NCBI GenBank assembly: GCA_002928515.1
Contig: PERI01000002.1
Location: forward strand, 248,001 to 312,000
Origin: Hyphomicrobium sp.
Lineage (GTDB): Bacteria > Pseudomonadota > Alphaproteobacteria > Rhizobiales > Hyphomicrobiaceae
Direction of reading: 5' to 3'
DNA: 64,000 nucleotides
Below are positions 1-10,459 of the stretch, in pieces (the first letter of the stretch is position 1; each line of letters starts with the position of its first letter). Position numbers and translations under genes: made by a program. Under the pieces are notes generated by a model. That model did no database searches. It had not been told where the DNA came from and saw only the letters and a program-made list of their open reading frames with translations.

Positions 1-1025
1 CGGCCGAAGTCGGTGACTTTTTGTTCGATCTCGGCGAGCGTCATGCGGTCGGCGTCACGCACGACGGGGACCACAAGCCCCTTCTCGGTGCCGACAGCGA
101 CGCCGATGTGATAGTAATTTTTGTAGATCAATTCATCGCCGTCGATCTCGGCGTTGACGGCAGGGATATCGCGCAACGCTTGGATGCAAGCTTTGACGAA
201 TAGGCCCATGAAGCCGAGCTTCACGCCGTGGCGCTTTTCGAACACGTCTTTGTATTGCGCGCGCAGTGCCATGACGGCGCTCATGTCGACGTCGTTAAAT
301 GTGGTCAGCATGGCGGCGGCGTTTTGTGCGTCTTTGAGACGGCGGGCGATGGTCTGGCGCAATCGGCTCATCTTGACGCGCTCTTCGCGGCTGGCGTCGT
401 TGGATGCTGCCGGTAAGCGCACGTCTTTCATATTCAGCGCGATGGGCGGGGCAGGTTGGACAGCGACAGCGTTTGCGCGCGGTGCGGCGGGTGTCGGCAT
501 GGCTTCGAGGTCGGCTGCTGTCGATTCTGATGACAATTGGGGGGCTGGTTTGTGAGCGGCGGCTGTGACGTCTTCTTTCAAGACCTGGCCGCGTTTGCCT
601 GAGCCAGAAACGCTATTGGCTTCGATGCCTGCTTCGGTCAGTGCTTTACGGGCAGCGGGACTGGGCGGCATGTCGGTTGATGCTGCTGGCGATGGCGCGG
701 GGGGTGCCTTCGGTGGGGCTTCGGCTTTCGTCGCCGGAGCTGCTGGCGCTTTGGCTGGTTCTGCCGTTTTGGCTTTCGCCGCAGGTGCGCCGCCCTGAAG
801 AGCAGCCAACAAAGATCCTACTGCCACGGTCGTTCCAGACTGGACCAGAATATCGCCCATGATGCCCGATGCGGGTGCGGGCACTTCCACCGTCACCTTA
901 TCGGTTTCGAGTTCGACCAATGGCTCGTCAGCCTTTACGGCCTCGCCGACTTTTTTGAACCACTTGCCAACGGTGGCTTCCGTGACGCTCTCGCCAAGGG
1001 TCGGAACGCGAATTTCAATCGACAT
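1..1025 (-). CDS. sucB: 2-oxoglutarate dehydrogenase E2 (dihydrolipoyl succinyltransferase), C-terminus cut by window edge
   Basis: E2 core of the 2-oxoglutarate dehydrogenase complex, which moves the succinyl group from E1 to CoA in the TCA cycle. The start ATG is at 1025, 21 bp after the sucA stop. About 341 codons are visible of a usual 400 or so. A lipoyl domain fills residues 1-76, with the lipoylated lysine at K43 in ETDKV. An Ala/Pro-rich linker follows, then a peripheral subunit-binding domain (PPSPAARKALTEAGI) and the start of the acyltransferase domain. The catalytic His motif of the family would lie outside the window. Last visible gene of the mdh-suc operon. Identity rests on the lipoyl domain and on position after sucA; other acyltransferase E2 proteins are unlikely in this place. 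Confidence 0.96.
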   Translation of the reverse strand, partial: MSIEIRVPTLGESVTEATVGKWFKKVGEAVKADEPLVELETDKVTVEVPAPASGIMGDILVQSGTTVAVGSLLAALQGGAPAAKAKTAEPAKAPAAPATKAEAPPKAPPAPSPAASTDMPPSPAARKALTEAGIEANSVSGSGKRGQVLKEDVTAAAHKPAPQLSSESTAADLEAMPTPAAPRANAVAVQPAPPIALNMKDVRLPAASNDASREERVKMSRLRQTIARRLKDAQNAAAMLTTFNDVDMSAVMALRAQYKDVFEKRHGVKLGFMGLFVKACIQALRDIPAVNAEIDGDELIYKNYYHIGVAVGTEKGLVVPVVRDADRMTLAEIEQKVTDFG

Positions 1026-1046
1026 TTTGAGCCTCAATACCTTCGG

Positions 1047-4007
1047 TTAGGTGCCGAGCGCGTCGGCGACAAGGGCCGTTTGCTCTTTGATGTGCTGTGA
1101 GAGAAGTCCGGTTGCGGTCGAGGCGGATGCCGGGCGGCCCGCATAGCGCGGGCGACGGTGAATGTAGCCCAAGTGCTCTAGCACCCACTCTATGTTGGGG
1201 TCCATGAACGGCCATGCGCCCATGTTCTTGGGTTCTTCCTGGCACCAGACAATTTCAGCGAATTTGAAACGTCCGAGTTCCTGGATGAGCGCGCGCGCCG
1301 GGAAGGGATAGAGTTGTTCGACACGCAGCAGATAGACGTCATCACGGCCTTGCGTGTCACGCGCTTCCAGCAGGTCGTAATAAACCTTGCCGCTGCACAG
1401 AACCACACGACGGATTTCGTTGTCGGGACGAAGTTTCAACTCTGATTGGCCAAGTTGCGCGTCATCCCATAGCAAACGATGAAAGCCGCTACCTGGACCT
1501 AGTTCTTCAATGGTCGAGATCACACGCTTGTGACGCAGCAGCGATTTCGGTGTCATCAAGATGAGCGGCTTACGGAATTTGCGATGGAGTTGGCGGCGTA
1601 AAATATGGAAGTAATTCGCAGGCGAGGTGCAGTTGGCAACTTGCCAATTGTCTTCTGCTGACAATTGTAGAAAGCGTTCAAGACGGGCGGAGGAATGTTC
1701 CGGGCCTTGGCCTTCATAGCCATGCGGCAGAAGGCAGACGAGGCCCGACATACGCAACCACTTGCGTTCTCCCGATGACAGAAATTGATCGAAGATAACT
1801 TGTGCGCCGTTGGCGAAGTCTCCGAACTGCGCTTCCCATACCGTGAGTGCGTTGGGTTCGGCGAGTGAGTAGCCATATTCGAAACCGAGGACGGCTTCTT
1901 CCGACAGCATCGAGTTGATGACTTCGAAACGAGCTTGGTTTGGTGCGATGTGTTTCAAAGGCGCGTAAGTTCGGTCGTTGTCTTGATCAATCAGGACCGA
2001 ATGGCGCTGCGAGAAGGTGCCGCGCTCGACGTCTTGACCGGACAGCCGAACAGGAAAACCATCCATGACCAGCGTCGCAAACGCCATATGTTCGGCCATC
2101 GACCAGTCGATGCCTTTGCCGCTATCGATCATCTCGCGTCGTTTTTCGAGGAGTTTGGAGATGGTTTTGTGCGGTGTGAACGTCGGGGGCAGGGCGGTAA
2201 TGGCGCGACCGATGTCTTGGAGTTTGTCGATTTCAACGCCGGTATTGCCGCGCCAATCGTCGGTATCGGGACGCGCAAGCCCTGACCAGCGGCCATCCAA
2301 CCAATCGGCCTTGTTAGGCTTGTAGCTATCAGATTCGGCGAATTCAGCGTCGAGGGTTGCACGGACGCCGGCTTTCATTTCATCGACTTCGGCACTTGTG
2401 AGCACGCCTTCTTCGACGAGGTAGTTGGAGTATTTTTCAACCACGCCCGGATGCGCTTTGATGCGCTTGTACATGGCGGGTTGCGTGAACATCGGCTCGT
2501 CGGTTTCATTGTGACCGAAGCGGCGATAACAGAACATGTCGATAACCACCGGCTTCTGGAAGCGCTGGCGGAATTCGGTGGCGATTTTGGCGACGTGCAC
2601 GACGGCTTCTGGATAGTCGCCGTTGACGTGGAAAATCGGCGCTTCGATCATTAACGCGACGTCGGAGCAGTAGGGCGATGAGCGCGAGAAATGCGGGCTC
2701 GTCGTGAAGCCGATCTGGTTATTGATCACGAAGTGGATCGAGCCGCCGGTGCGGTGACCTCGAAGGCCCGACAAGCCGAAACATTCGGCCACCACGCCTT
2801 GACCCGCGAAGGCCGCGTCGCCGTGAATGAGCAGCGGCATGATGGGCGTGCGCTCACCTGCGGCGCACCCATGTTGGTCTTGTTTCGCGCGGACCTTACC
2901 CAGCACGACGGGATCGACAATTTCCAAATGCGATGGGTTGGCGGTGAGCGACAAATGCACGTTATTGCCATCGAAGGCGCGGTCGGACGACGCGCCGAGA
3001 TGATATTTGACGTCGCCCGAACCTTCGACATCATCAGGCTTGAACGATCCGCCTTTGAATTCTTTAAAGATGGCGCGCAACGGTTTCGACATCACGCTGG
3101 CGAGAACATTCAAACGACCGCGATGGGCCATGCCCATGACGATTTCGCGCACGCCGAGATGGCCGCCGCGCTTGATGATTTGTTCGAGTGCCGGGATCAT
3201 CGCTTCGCCGCCGTCGAGGCCAAAGCGCTTGGTGCCGGTGTATTTGATGTCGCAGAATTTTTCGAAAGTTTCGGCTTCGATCAATTTGCGCAGAATGGCT
3301 TTGCGGCCTTCGACCGTGAAGCGGATATCTTTTTCCGCGCCTTCGATGCGTTCTTGAATCCAGCCTTTTTGTGCAGGGTCGGTGATGTGCGTGAACTGCA
3401 CGCCGATCTGGCGGCAATAGGTACGGCGCAGGATCGCTAGGATCTGCCGCATGCTGGCCGTCTCAAGGCCCATGACGCGGTCGATGAAAATCGGATGATC
3501 GAGATCGGCATCGGTGAAGCCGTACGTCTCAGGTAAAAGTTCACGATGGATTTTGCGGTCGGCGAGGCCGAGCGGGTCGAGATCGGCGGCGAGGTGGCCG
3601 ATGACGCGGTAGGCACGGATCAACATCAAGGCACGGATAGAATCTCGCGTAGCCCGCAGCGATGCGGCGGGCGTCAGTTCGAAACCGGTATGCTGCGCTT
3701 GTCGCTCGATTTTGCCACGGATCGATTGTTCGACTTCGCCGTAGTCACCCGTGAGTGCGCCGACCAAATCGCGATTGGTGCCGCTGTCATTCAGCAACAT
3801 CGATAAAGGTGCAGCCCACGCGGGTCCGCCGCTTGTTGCACTCGTCGTCGTCGGTTCCTTCAGGCTTTCAAAAAAGTGACGCCATTCATCGGAGACGGCA
3901 CCGGGATTGCGTTCGTACTCGGCCTGCATGTCCTCGATGTAGGGTGCGTTGGCCGCATTCAAGAACGAGGTGCGAAGAAAAGCTTCGTTAGGCGCGTGGC
4001 GCGACAT
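1047..4007 (-). CDS. sucA: 2-oxoglutarate dehydrogenase E1 component
   Basis: Thiamine-diphosphate-dependent E1 subunit that decarboxylates 2-oxoglutarate and passes succinyl to the E2 lipoyl group. It is 986 aa, normal for the family. The N-terminus has the E2-binding stretch (SFLNAANAPYIEDM). The TPP-binding region includes HGDAAFAGQGVV near residue 390 and INNQIGFTT near 425. The C-terminal half has the transketolase-like pyrimidine domain (LPHGYEGQGPEHSSARLERF). Starts at an ATG and is followed after 39 bp by sucB translation. It lies 127 bp after sucD in the same operon. A long antisense open frame opposite it is a codon-bias shadow. Confidence 0.98.
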   Translation of the reverse strand: MSRHAPNEAFLRTSFLNAANAPYIEDMQAEYERNPGAVSDEWRHFFESLKEPTTTSATSGGPAWAAPLSMLLNDSGTNRDLVGALTGDYGEVEQSIRGKIERQAQHTGFELTPAASLRATRDSIRALMLIRAYRVIGHLAADLDPLGLADRKIHRELLPETYGFTDADLDHPIFIDRVMGLETASMRQILAILRRTYCRQIGVQFTHITDPAQKGWIQERIEGAEKDIRFTVEGRKAILRKLIEAETFEKFCDIKYTGTKRFGLDGGEAMIPALEQIIKRGGHLGVREIVMGMAHRGRLNVLASVMSKPLRAIFKEFKGGSFKPDDVEGSGDVKYHLGASSDRAFDGNNVHLSLTANPSHLEIVDPVVLGKVRAKQDQHGCAAGERTPIMPLLIHGDAAFAGQGVVAECFGLSGLRGHRTGGSIHFVINNQIGFTTSPHFSRSSPYCSDVALMIEAPIFHVNGDYPEAVVHVAKIATEFRQRFQKPVVIDMFCYRRFGHNETDEPMFTQPAMYKRIKAHPGVVEKYSNYLVEEGVLTSAEVDEMKAGVRATLDAEFAESDSYKPNKADWLDGRWSGLARPDTDDWRGNTGVEIDKLQDIGRAITALPPTFTPHKTISKLLEKRREMIDSGKGIDWSMAEHMAFATLVMDGFPVRLSGQDVERGTFSQRHSVLIDQDNDRTYAPLKHIAPNQARFEVINSMLSEEAVLGFEYGYSLAEPNALTVWEAQFGDFANGAQVIFDQFLSSGERKWLRMSGLVCLLPHGYEGQGPEHSSARLERFLQLSAEDNWQVANCTSPANYFHILRRQLHRKFRKPLILMTPKSLLRHKRVISTIEELGPGSGFHRLLWDDAQLGQSELKLRPDNEIRRVVLCSGKVYYDLLEARDTQGRDDVYLLRVEQLYPFPARALIQELGRFKFAEIVWCQEEPKNMGAWPFMDPNIEWVLEHLGYIHRRPRYAGRPASASTATGLLSQHIKEQTALVADALGT

Positions 4008-4134
4008 GCTCGATGTCTCTCCCGTTTGGAGCGCTGGCTATGAGCCTGCTCTCCTTGACTAGAAACGCGGTCGCGAACGCATACTGGGTTCAGCGCGATA
4101 CCGACGTTTCAACCGTCAATGTCGTTAGGCAACA

Positions 4135-5034
4135 TTACGCCCGCAAGACATCGACCAAAGTTCGTCCCAGCGCAGCAGGGCTCGGCGAAATGGCAATACC
4201 GGCAGCTTTCATAGCTGCGAGCTTGTCTTCGGCCTTACCTTTGCCGCCGGAAATGATTGCGCCTGCATGGCCCATGCGGCGGCCCGGAGGCGCGGTGACG
4301 CCTGCGATAAAGCCGGCCATCGGTTTTTTGCGACCTTTGGCTGCCTCGCGGCTTAAAAACTCGGCGGCCTCTTCTTCGGCCGAGCCGCCGATTTCGCCGA
4401 TCATAATGATCGATTGCGTTTCGGGGTCTGACAGAAAGAGATCGAGCACGTCGATGAATTCCGTGCCTTTGACGGGATCGCCGCCAATACCAACGGCTGT
4501 TGTTTGGCCAAGGCCGACGTCGGTCGTTTGTTTGACGGCTTCGTAGGTCAGCGTGCCCGAGCGCGATACAATACCGACGGAGCCTTTTTTGAAGATGTTA
4601 CCGGGCATGATGCCGATCTTGCATTGATTAGGCGTCAGCAGCCCCGGGCAGTTGGGCCCGACAAGGCGTGATTTCGAGCCTTCCAGCGCGCGTTTCACGC
4701 GCACCATGTCCATCACCGGGATGCCTTCGGTGATGCAGACGATGAGTGGCAGTTGTGCGTCGATGGCTTCGAGGATGGCATCGGCTGCGAACGGCGGTGG
4801 GACGTAGATCGAGGTCGCGGTGGCGCCGGTTTTGGCGACGGCTTCGATGACGCTATCGAACAGAGGCACGTCAGCGAGTTCTGCGTCTGGATGTTTGGTG
4901 CCACCCTTGCCAGGCGTGACGCCGCCAACGATTTGCGTGCCGTAAGCTTTTGCTTGTTTGGTGTGAAATGTGCCCTGACTGCCGGTGATGCCTTGGCAGA
5001 TTACTTTTGTTTTTTTATCGATCAGAATAGCCAT
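4135..5034 (-). CDS. sucD: Succinyl-CoA synthetase (ADP-forming) alpha subunit
   Basis: Alpha subunit of succinyl-CoA ligase, which converts succinyl-CoA to succinate with ATP or GTP formation. 299 aa from the ATG at 5034, giving the canonical N-terminus [20 protein letters not shown]. The open frame extends much further upstream, but that part is low-complexity Arg-rich shadow. Visible features are the CoA-binding Rossmann domain, GPNCPG, and the phosphorylated histidine at about residue 256 in [18 protein letters not shown]. Unlike the usual tight sucC-sucD arrangement, a small membrane-protein gene and a 131 bp gap separate it from sucC. Confidence 0.97.
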   Translation of the reverse strand: MAILIDKKTKVICQGITGSQGTFHTKQAKAYGTQIVGGVTPGKGGTKHPDAELADVPLFDSVIEAVAKTGATATSIYVPPPFAADAILEAIDAQLPLIVCITEGIPVMDMVRVKRALEGSKSRLVGPNCPGLLTPNQCKIGIMPGNIFKKGSVGIVSRSGTLTYEAVKQTTDVGLGQTTAVGIGGDPVKGTEFIDVLDLFLSDPETQSIIMIGEIGGSAEEEAAEFLSREAAKGRKKPMAGFIAGVTAPPGRRMGHAGAIISGGKGKAEDKLAAMKAAGIAISPSPAALGRTLVDVLRA

Positions 5035-5165
5035 TGCTGCCCCGTGGTGCGCCCGCGCTGCTTGAGCCTGCAATGTTGCGCATTTTTTGCAGTGCAGCAA
5101 GGGCGACGAAGGTTGTGGGGCGACTATAGTGGGAGGTAGCGATTTGCGGTCGGTATTTCTGGAGT

Positions 5166-5471
5166 TTATCGCTTGATGAGCGCCACATATGCGGCGATCA
5201 GGCCGAGAATTGTGCCTGCTGATGCCACAAGGCCGCCCACGACGACGATATTGCCGAGCACAGTGTTGTAGAAGTGGTCGGGTGGCAGAGCACCTTGGCG
5301 GGTTTCGAGATAGGCGGAGTAGGCAAGTGCTGCCGTTGCGAGGGCAGCAAGAGCCAACGCCGCAGACGACATCATGGCCGCGCGACGGCCTTTGGCACGC
5401 ACGATGGCCGCTACGAGACCGAAGACCATGCCGCTTGTTAATGCGAGCGCGATGAGCGTGATCCAGACCAT
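5166..5471 (-). CDS. Small predicted membrane protein between sucC and sucD
   Basis: 101 aa with an ATG start at 5471. I do not recognise the family. Three hydrophobic segments are visible: about residues 4-24 ([20 protein letters not shown]), 33-52 ([20 protein letters not shown]) and 72-98 ([20 protein letters not shown]). A short hydrophilic loop ([14 protein letters not shown]) lies between the last two. It sits on the operon strand, 18 bp after the sucC stop and 131 bp before the sucD start, so it is probably co-transcribed. Frame, strand and placement favour a real gene, but no function can be assigned. Confidence 0.7.
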   Translation of the reverse strand: MVWITLIALALTSGMVFGLVAAIVRAKGRRAAMMSSAALALAALATAALAYSAYLETRQGALPPDHFYNTVLGNIVVVGGLVASAGTILGLIAAYVALIKR

Positions 5472-5489
5472 GGCGCGACCCTGCTCGCG

Positions 5490-6689
5490 TTAAGCCGCCT
5501 TTTTGACTTCGTCGGTGATTTTCTTGGCGGCGTCGCCGAGGTCGTCGGCGGGAATGATTTTTAAGCCCGACTCCATGAGCAGTTTTTTGCCAAGTTCGAC
5601 GTTGGTGCCTTCCAATCGCACGACGAGCGGAACTTTGATATCCATCTCGCGGGCGGCAGCGATGACGCCTTCGGCGATGATATCGCAACGCATAATACCG
5701 CCGAAGATGTTGACCAAGATGCCTTTGACGGCGGGATCAGCGAGAATGAGCTTGAAGGCTGCTTGGACTTTTTCTTTTGAGGCACCGCCACCCACGTCGA
5801 GGAAGTTCGCCGGTTCCATGCCGTGCAGCTTGATGATGTCCATGGTTGCCATCGCGAGGCCTGCACCATTGACGAGGCAGCCGATGTTGCCGTCGAGCTT
5901 GATGAAGGCGAGGTCGTATTTCGAGGCTTCGATTTCGGCTGGGTCTTCTTCGCCAAGATCACGATAGGCGACGATTTCCGGGTGGCGATAGAGTGCGTTG
6001 GAGTCGAAATCCATCTTGCCGTCGAGGCACACGAGCTTGCCGTCTTTGGTGACTATCAGTGGATTAACTTCGAGCATGCTCATGTCTTTTTCGACGACCA
6101 TGCGATAGACGCTTTCAACGAGCTTGCCACACGCTTTGACGGCATCGCCTTTGAGGCCCAGCGCGAACGCCACTTGCCTGCCGTGATGAGGTTGGAAGCC
6201 GGTGGCCGGATCGACCGTCATGGTGTGGATTTGCTCGGGCGTATCGTGGGCGACGTCTTCGATGTTCATGCCGCCTGCCTGGCTGACAATGAATGCGATA
6301 CGTGATGTGGCGCGATCGACGAGCGCGGATAGATAGAGTTCGCGATCGATCGCAGAACCGTCTTCGACATAAAGGCGATTGACAACGCGGCCTGCGGGAC
6401 CGGTTTGCACGGTGACCAGAGTATGTCCCAGCATTTCTTTGGCGAAGGTGCGCACTTCGTCGATGGATTTTGCAAGCCGCACGCCGCCCTTTTCGCCAGC
6501 GGCGGCTTCCTTGAACTTGCCCTTGCCGCGTCCGCCCGCATGGATTTGCGCTTTGACGACATAGACAGGGCCAGGGAGTTTTTCAGCCGCCGCGACCGCT
6601 TCATCAACGGTGAATGCCGGATAGCCGACGGGCGTGGGTATGCCAAATTCGCGGTAGAGTTCTTTGGCCTGATATTCATGGATGTTCAT
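5490..6689 (-). CDS. sucC: Succinyl-CoA synthetase (ADP-forming) beta subunit
   Basis: Beta subunit of succinyl-CoA ligase, carrying the ATP-grasp nucleotide site and the succinate site. 399 aa from the ATG at 6689 ([16 protein letters not shown]). An in-frame TTG five codons upstream is less likely because GGGA, a plausible ribosome site, lies between them. The C-terminal ligase domain shows GPAxK-like glycine-rich stretches ([17 protein letters not shown]). It follows mdh by 57 bp, the classic alphaproteobacterial mdh-sucC order. Confidence 0.97.
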   Translation of the reverse strand: MNIHEYQAKELYREFGIPTPVGYPAFTVDEAVAAAEKLPGPVYVVKAQIHAGGRGKGKFKEAAAGEKGGVRLAKSIDEVRTFAKEMLGHTLVTVQTGPAGRVVNRLYVEDGSAIDRELYLSALVDRATSRIAFIVSQAGGMNIEDVAHDTPEQIHTMTVDPATGFQPHHGRQVAFALGLKGDAVKACGKLVESVYRMVVEKDMSMLEVNPLIVTKDGKLVCLDGKMDFDSNALYRHPEIVAYRDLGEEDPAEIEASKYDLAFIKLDGNIGCLVNGAGLAMATMDIIKLHGMEPANFLDVGGGASKEKVQAAFKLILADPAVKGILVNIFGGIMRCDIIAEGVIAAAREMDIKVPLVVRLEGTNVELGKKLLMESGLKIIPADDLGDAAKKITDEVKKAA

Positions 6690-6745
6690 AGAAATAATTC
6701 CCAAAACTCAGAGTGCAGCGCGTGACGAAGCTGACGTTGGAACGC

Positions 6746-7858
<1,113 letters not shown>

Positions 7859-7871
7859 CTAGGTGGTGGCG

Positions 7872-8984
7872 TCAGGTTGAGGCCCTGCCGCCGGAATGGC
7901 CTGCGAGATAGGCCTCAGAGCGCATTTCGGTCAGCCTTGAAGCCGTTCGCTCGAATAGATCGGCGCCATCGCCGTGGGGATAGAGGTCGTCGGGTTCGGC
8001 TTCGGCTGAGGCGATCAGGCATATGCGGCTGTCGTAGAGTGCGTCGATGAGATTGATGAACCTGCGGGCGACGTCGCGGCGGCCGCGCTCTATGACGGGG
8101 ATCGCGTCAATGATGACGGTATGGAAGGCGTGGGCGATGTGCAGATAGTCGGTTGCGCCGAGTGGCTGGTTGCACAGGTCGTCGAATGCGAAACGGGCGA
8201 CTCCCATGGAGGCGAGCGGTACGTTGAGCGGGCGACCCTTGACGTCGATGACAAGGGACTTGCCGGGATGGCGGCCGGTGAGGCGGTTCCAATGGGCATC
8301 GAGCGCGGCGGTGGCAGCAGCATCGACGGGCGTGAAATAGAGTTGTGCGCCTGACAGCTTATCGAGCCGGAAATCTTTCGCGGCCTTTAGTTCAACCACG
8401 TCCATGTGGGCCGTGATGAGATCGATAAATGGCAGAAACAGTTGGCGGTTGAGCCCATTTTTATAGAGCGCTGAGGGATGTGCGTTTGACGTAGCGATGA
8501 CGACGGTGCCAGCGGCGAACAGGCCCGCGAACAAGCGGCCGAGGATCATCGCATCTGCAATGTCAGTGACGTGGAATTCATCGAAGCACAGCAGACGGGC
8601 TGAACCGGCGATTTGGCGGGCGACGTGTGGGATCGGGTCGCCGGGGACTTCAACGCGTGCTTTACCGATGCGATCATGCACGTCTGACATGAATTCGTGG
8701 AAATGCGCACGTCGTTTGGGTTCGACGTCGATTTCTTCAAAGAACAGATCCATGAGCATGGTTTTGCCGCGGCCGACGCCGCCGTGAATGTAGAGGCCTT
8801 TGGGGGCTGTTTGAGATTTTGTGAAAAAACGCTTGAGCAGGCCGGTTGTCGGAGCGTGGTCTTTAAGTGCGACTTGTAGGGCATGGAGGCTGGCCGCGAC
8901 TGAGCGCTGTGCCACGTCGGGTTCAATCTCACCCAAATCAACGCGCTCATCGTAGCGCTTGAGGATCGTTCCCGTCGGACCCAT
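7872..8984 (-). CDS. zapE: Cell division / AFG1-like ATPase
   Basis: AFG1/LACE1 family P-loop ATPase; in E. coli the ZapE homologue affects Z-ring stability. 370 aa with an ATG start at 8984. Walker A GGVGRGKT is at residues 68-75 and Walker B LLCFDEFHVTD at 131-141. Downstream is the family-typical ATSNAHPSALYKNGLNRQLFLPFI. Position immediately upstream of mdh on the same strand is common in alphaproteobacteria. Confidence 0.93.
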   Translation of the reverse strand: MGPTGTILKRYDERVDLGEIEPDVAQRSVAASLHALQVALKDHAPTTGLLKRFFTKSQTAPKGLYIHGGVGRGKTMLMDLFFEEIDVEPKRRAHFHEFMSDVHDRIGKARVEVPGDPIPHVARQIAGSARLLCFDEFHVTDIADAMILGRLFAGLFAAGTVVIATSNAHPSALYKNGLNRQLFLPFIDLITAHMDVVELKAAKDFRLDKLSGAQLYFTPVDAAATAALDAHWNRLTGRHPGKSLVIDVKGRPLNVPLASMGVARFAFDDLCNQPLGATDYLHIAHAFHTVIIDAIPVIERGRRDVARRFINLIDALYDSRICLIASAEAEPDDLYPHGDGADLFERTASRLTEMRSEAYLAGHSGGRAST

Positions 8985-9271
8985 GGCGGGTTAAATCCTC
9001 ACTCGCTCTTTGCTACGATCAACACAGACGCGACCCGCTGTGATGTTTCTTGATCCGACGCGCGCGACCGAATGTCCACCGATGGTGCCGAGTGCACTCG
9101 AAATCAGCACGAACAGGGGCGTTTTAAGCGCGCAATGCGCAATCGTGCAAGGCTGGTGTGCGCGCACTGCGGCCTGTGAGCCAAGGCCGGACGCAGTTCG
9201 GTACTACATGTTCCGTGTTGGACGAAGTAAGCGGCCTTCCGCTCTTTGGCACGACGTATTGACCGAAAGAC
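8985..9271. other. Gene-free interval between zapE and the GNAT gene
   Basis: 287 bp between divergent genes. Short open frames exist on both strands but lack ribosome sites and recognisable content. It presumably holds the promoters of both genes; I could not pick a convincing -35/-10 pair. Confidence 0.5.
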
Positions 9272-9880
9272 ATGGTGACTATGGACGACTTGGAACCTGA
9301 AACTCCTCGATTGTATGGCATGAAGCGCAAAGTTCTGCGCAGCGAACTTGGCTTGGCGCGCGATCATTTGTTGAGGCTGGATCGCGACGGGCGGCATCGT
9401 CGTTTCGGGCACGATGTGTCGGACGGCTATATTCACTCTTATGCTTTGAAAATGGCCGATATCGGTAATTTGACGTTTGGGTATTTTATCGACGGCCAGA
9501 TTCGGGCCATTGCTGAATTGAAGCGAGTTGAACATTCTTCCGGATTGGGCTGGGGGCAGACGGCGGAGGCTGCATTTTCAGTCGAGCGCGATTACGCCAA
9601 TAAAGGGCTCGCCACTCTGCTGATGGGACAAGTTATCCGCTCAGCGCGCAATCGCGGGATTCACCATTTGATGCTTTATTGCATGGCCGATAATGCCAAG
9701 ATGCAATCGATTGCCAGAAAATATCAGGCTGAATTGCGAATTGAGGATGGATCAGTCATGGCCGATATCGTTCCCAAGCGCTTCGATTATCTTTCTATTG
9801 CAGGGGAAGCCTTTGACGACCGTTTGGGCCGCATGCACGCGATGATGGATTTGCAATCGCGTATGATCCGCAAAGCGTGA
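9272..9880 (+). CDS. GNAT-family N-acetyltransferase
   Basis: Predicted acetyl-CoA-dependent acetyltransferase, substrate unknown. 202 aa from ATG 9272; a second in-frame ATG at 9281 is equally possible. The acetyl-CoA motif region is AAFSVERDYANKGLATLLMG, about residues 107-126, where the usual R/QxxGxG/A appears as YANKGLA. It is followed by the expected helix and by LMLYCMADNAKMQSIARKY, typical of motif B. The N-terminal 60 residues resemble no known domain to me. It stands alone, divergent from zapE, and is followed by an AT-rich gap. Confidence 0.75.
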   Translation: MVTMDDLEPETPRLYGMKRKVLRSELGLARDHLLRLDRDGRHRRFGHDVSDGYIHSYALKMADIGNLTFGYFIDGQIRAIAELKRVEHSSGLGWGQTAEAAFSVERDYANKGLATLLMGQVIRSARNRGIHHLMLYCMADNAKMQSIARKYQAELRIEDGSVMADIVPKRFDYLSIAGEAFDDRLGRMHAMMDLQSRMIRKA

Positions 9881-10187
9881 TTTTGAAAAAATGCAAATTG
9901 GGGAATTGGAATTCTCAATAATCGACTGAATATCGACGACGTGATTCGCATTTTTTAATTTTAGGGGCGAATTTCGCCTCCATTTCACCCCCGAATTCGC
10001 AATCCAAGTCGCCTCTAATTCGGTGATTGACTCCAAAAAACAGAAAAATTGCGACATTCATGCAACAGAATTGCCGGAATGGAGAGAAAATTGAATCCGA
10101 ATTCAACTTCTCTATCAACAAATTGCGCGAACTTGCTCATCTTCACATTGTTCGAGCTGATTCGAACTCTAGAGGGAGAATATACCT
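9881..10187. other. AT-rich gene-free interval with an inverted repeat
   Basis: 307 bp without a credible gene. It is visibly AT-richer than its surroundings. GCGAATT at 9967-9973 and AATTCGC at 9994-10000 can pair. The right end carries the ribosome site (GAGGGAGAA) of the lysine-rich peptide gene, and the promoter of that gene is probably here. Confidence 0.5.
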
Positions 10188-10292
10188 ATGGCTAAAGCAG
10201 CAGCGAAGCGCAAGAAACCAGCCGCTAAGAAGGTCGCAAAGAAGACCGTTCGTAAGCCGGCCGCTAAGAAGACGAAAAAGAAGGCTGCCTAA
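10188..10292 (+). CDS. 34-residue lysine/alanine-rich histone-like peptide
   Basis: An ATG at 10188 is preceded by AGAGGGAGAA 7-17 bases upstream and opens a 34-codon frame ending in TAA. The product is almost entirely Lys, Ala, Pro, Arg and Val, with two PAAKK units (residues 11-15 and 24-28) and KK doublets throughout. It resembles the C-terminal tail of histone H1 or bacterial Hc1/AlgP-type proteins, so DNA or RNA binding is the likely role by inference. A strong hairpin terminator lies about 95 bp downstream, consistent with a short single-gene transcript. Confidence 0.75.
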   Translation: MAKAAAKRKKPAAKKVAKKTVRKPAAKKTKKKAA

Positions 10293-10386
10293 ATCGTCTG
10301 TGGCTCCGCTCGCCCTGGACTGGGCATCGGGCGACGGGGCAACACGATCAGGTTGCCGGTGCTCTACTTGGGCACCGCTCATTTCA

Positions 10387-10425
10387 AAAGGTTGGTGGCA
10401 GCGATACGCGCCACCAGCCTTTTTT
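10387..10425. terminator. Bidirectional rho-independent terminator
   Basis: AAGGTTGGTGGC and GCCACCAGCCTT form a GC-rich stem (one G-T pair). T6 follows on the plus strand and TTTT on the minus strand. It sits between the lysine-rich peptide gene (plus) and sdhB (minus), so it can end both transcripts. Confidence 0.85.
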
Positions 10426-10459
10426 GTTGCTTGGCCTTTTTTGTTGTCTCAATGGTGGA

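Noticed and set aside
2691-3440. 249-codon open frame on the plus strand opposite sucA
   Set aside because: Lies wholly antisense to a clear sucA gene; composition is that of a codon-bias shadow with no recognisable domain or ribosome site.
5035-5688. Upstream in-frame extension of sucD by over 200 codons
   Set aside because: Arg/Ser-rich low-complexity translation that overlaps the small membrane protein gene and sucC; the canonical SucD N-terminus begins at 5034.
9010-9300. 96-codon plus-strand frame between zapE and the GNAT gene
   Set aside because: No ribosome site and no recognisable sequence; overlaps the GNAT start.
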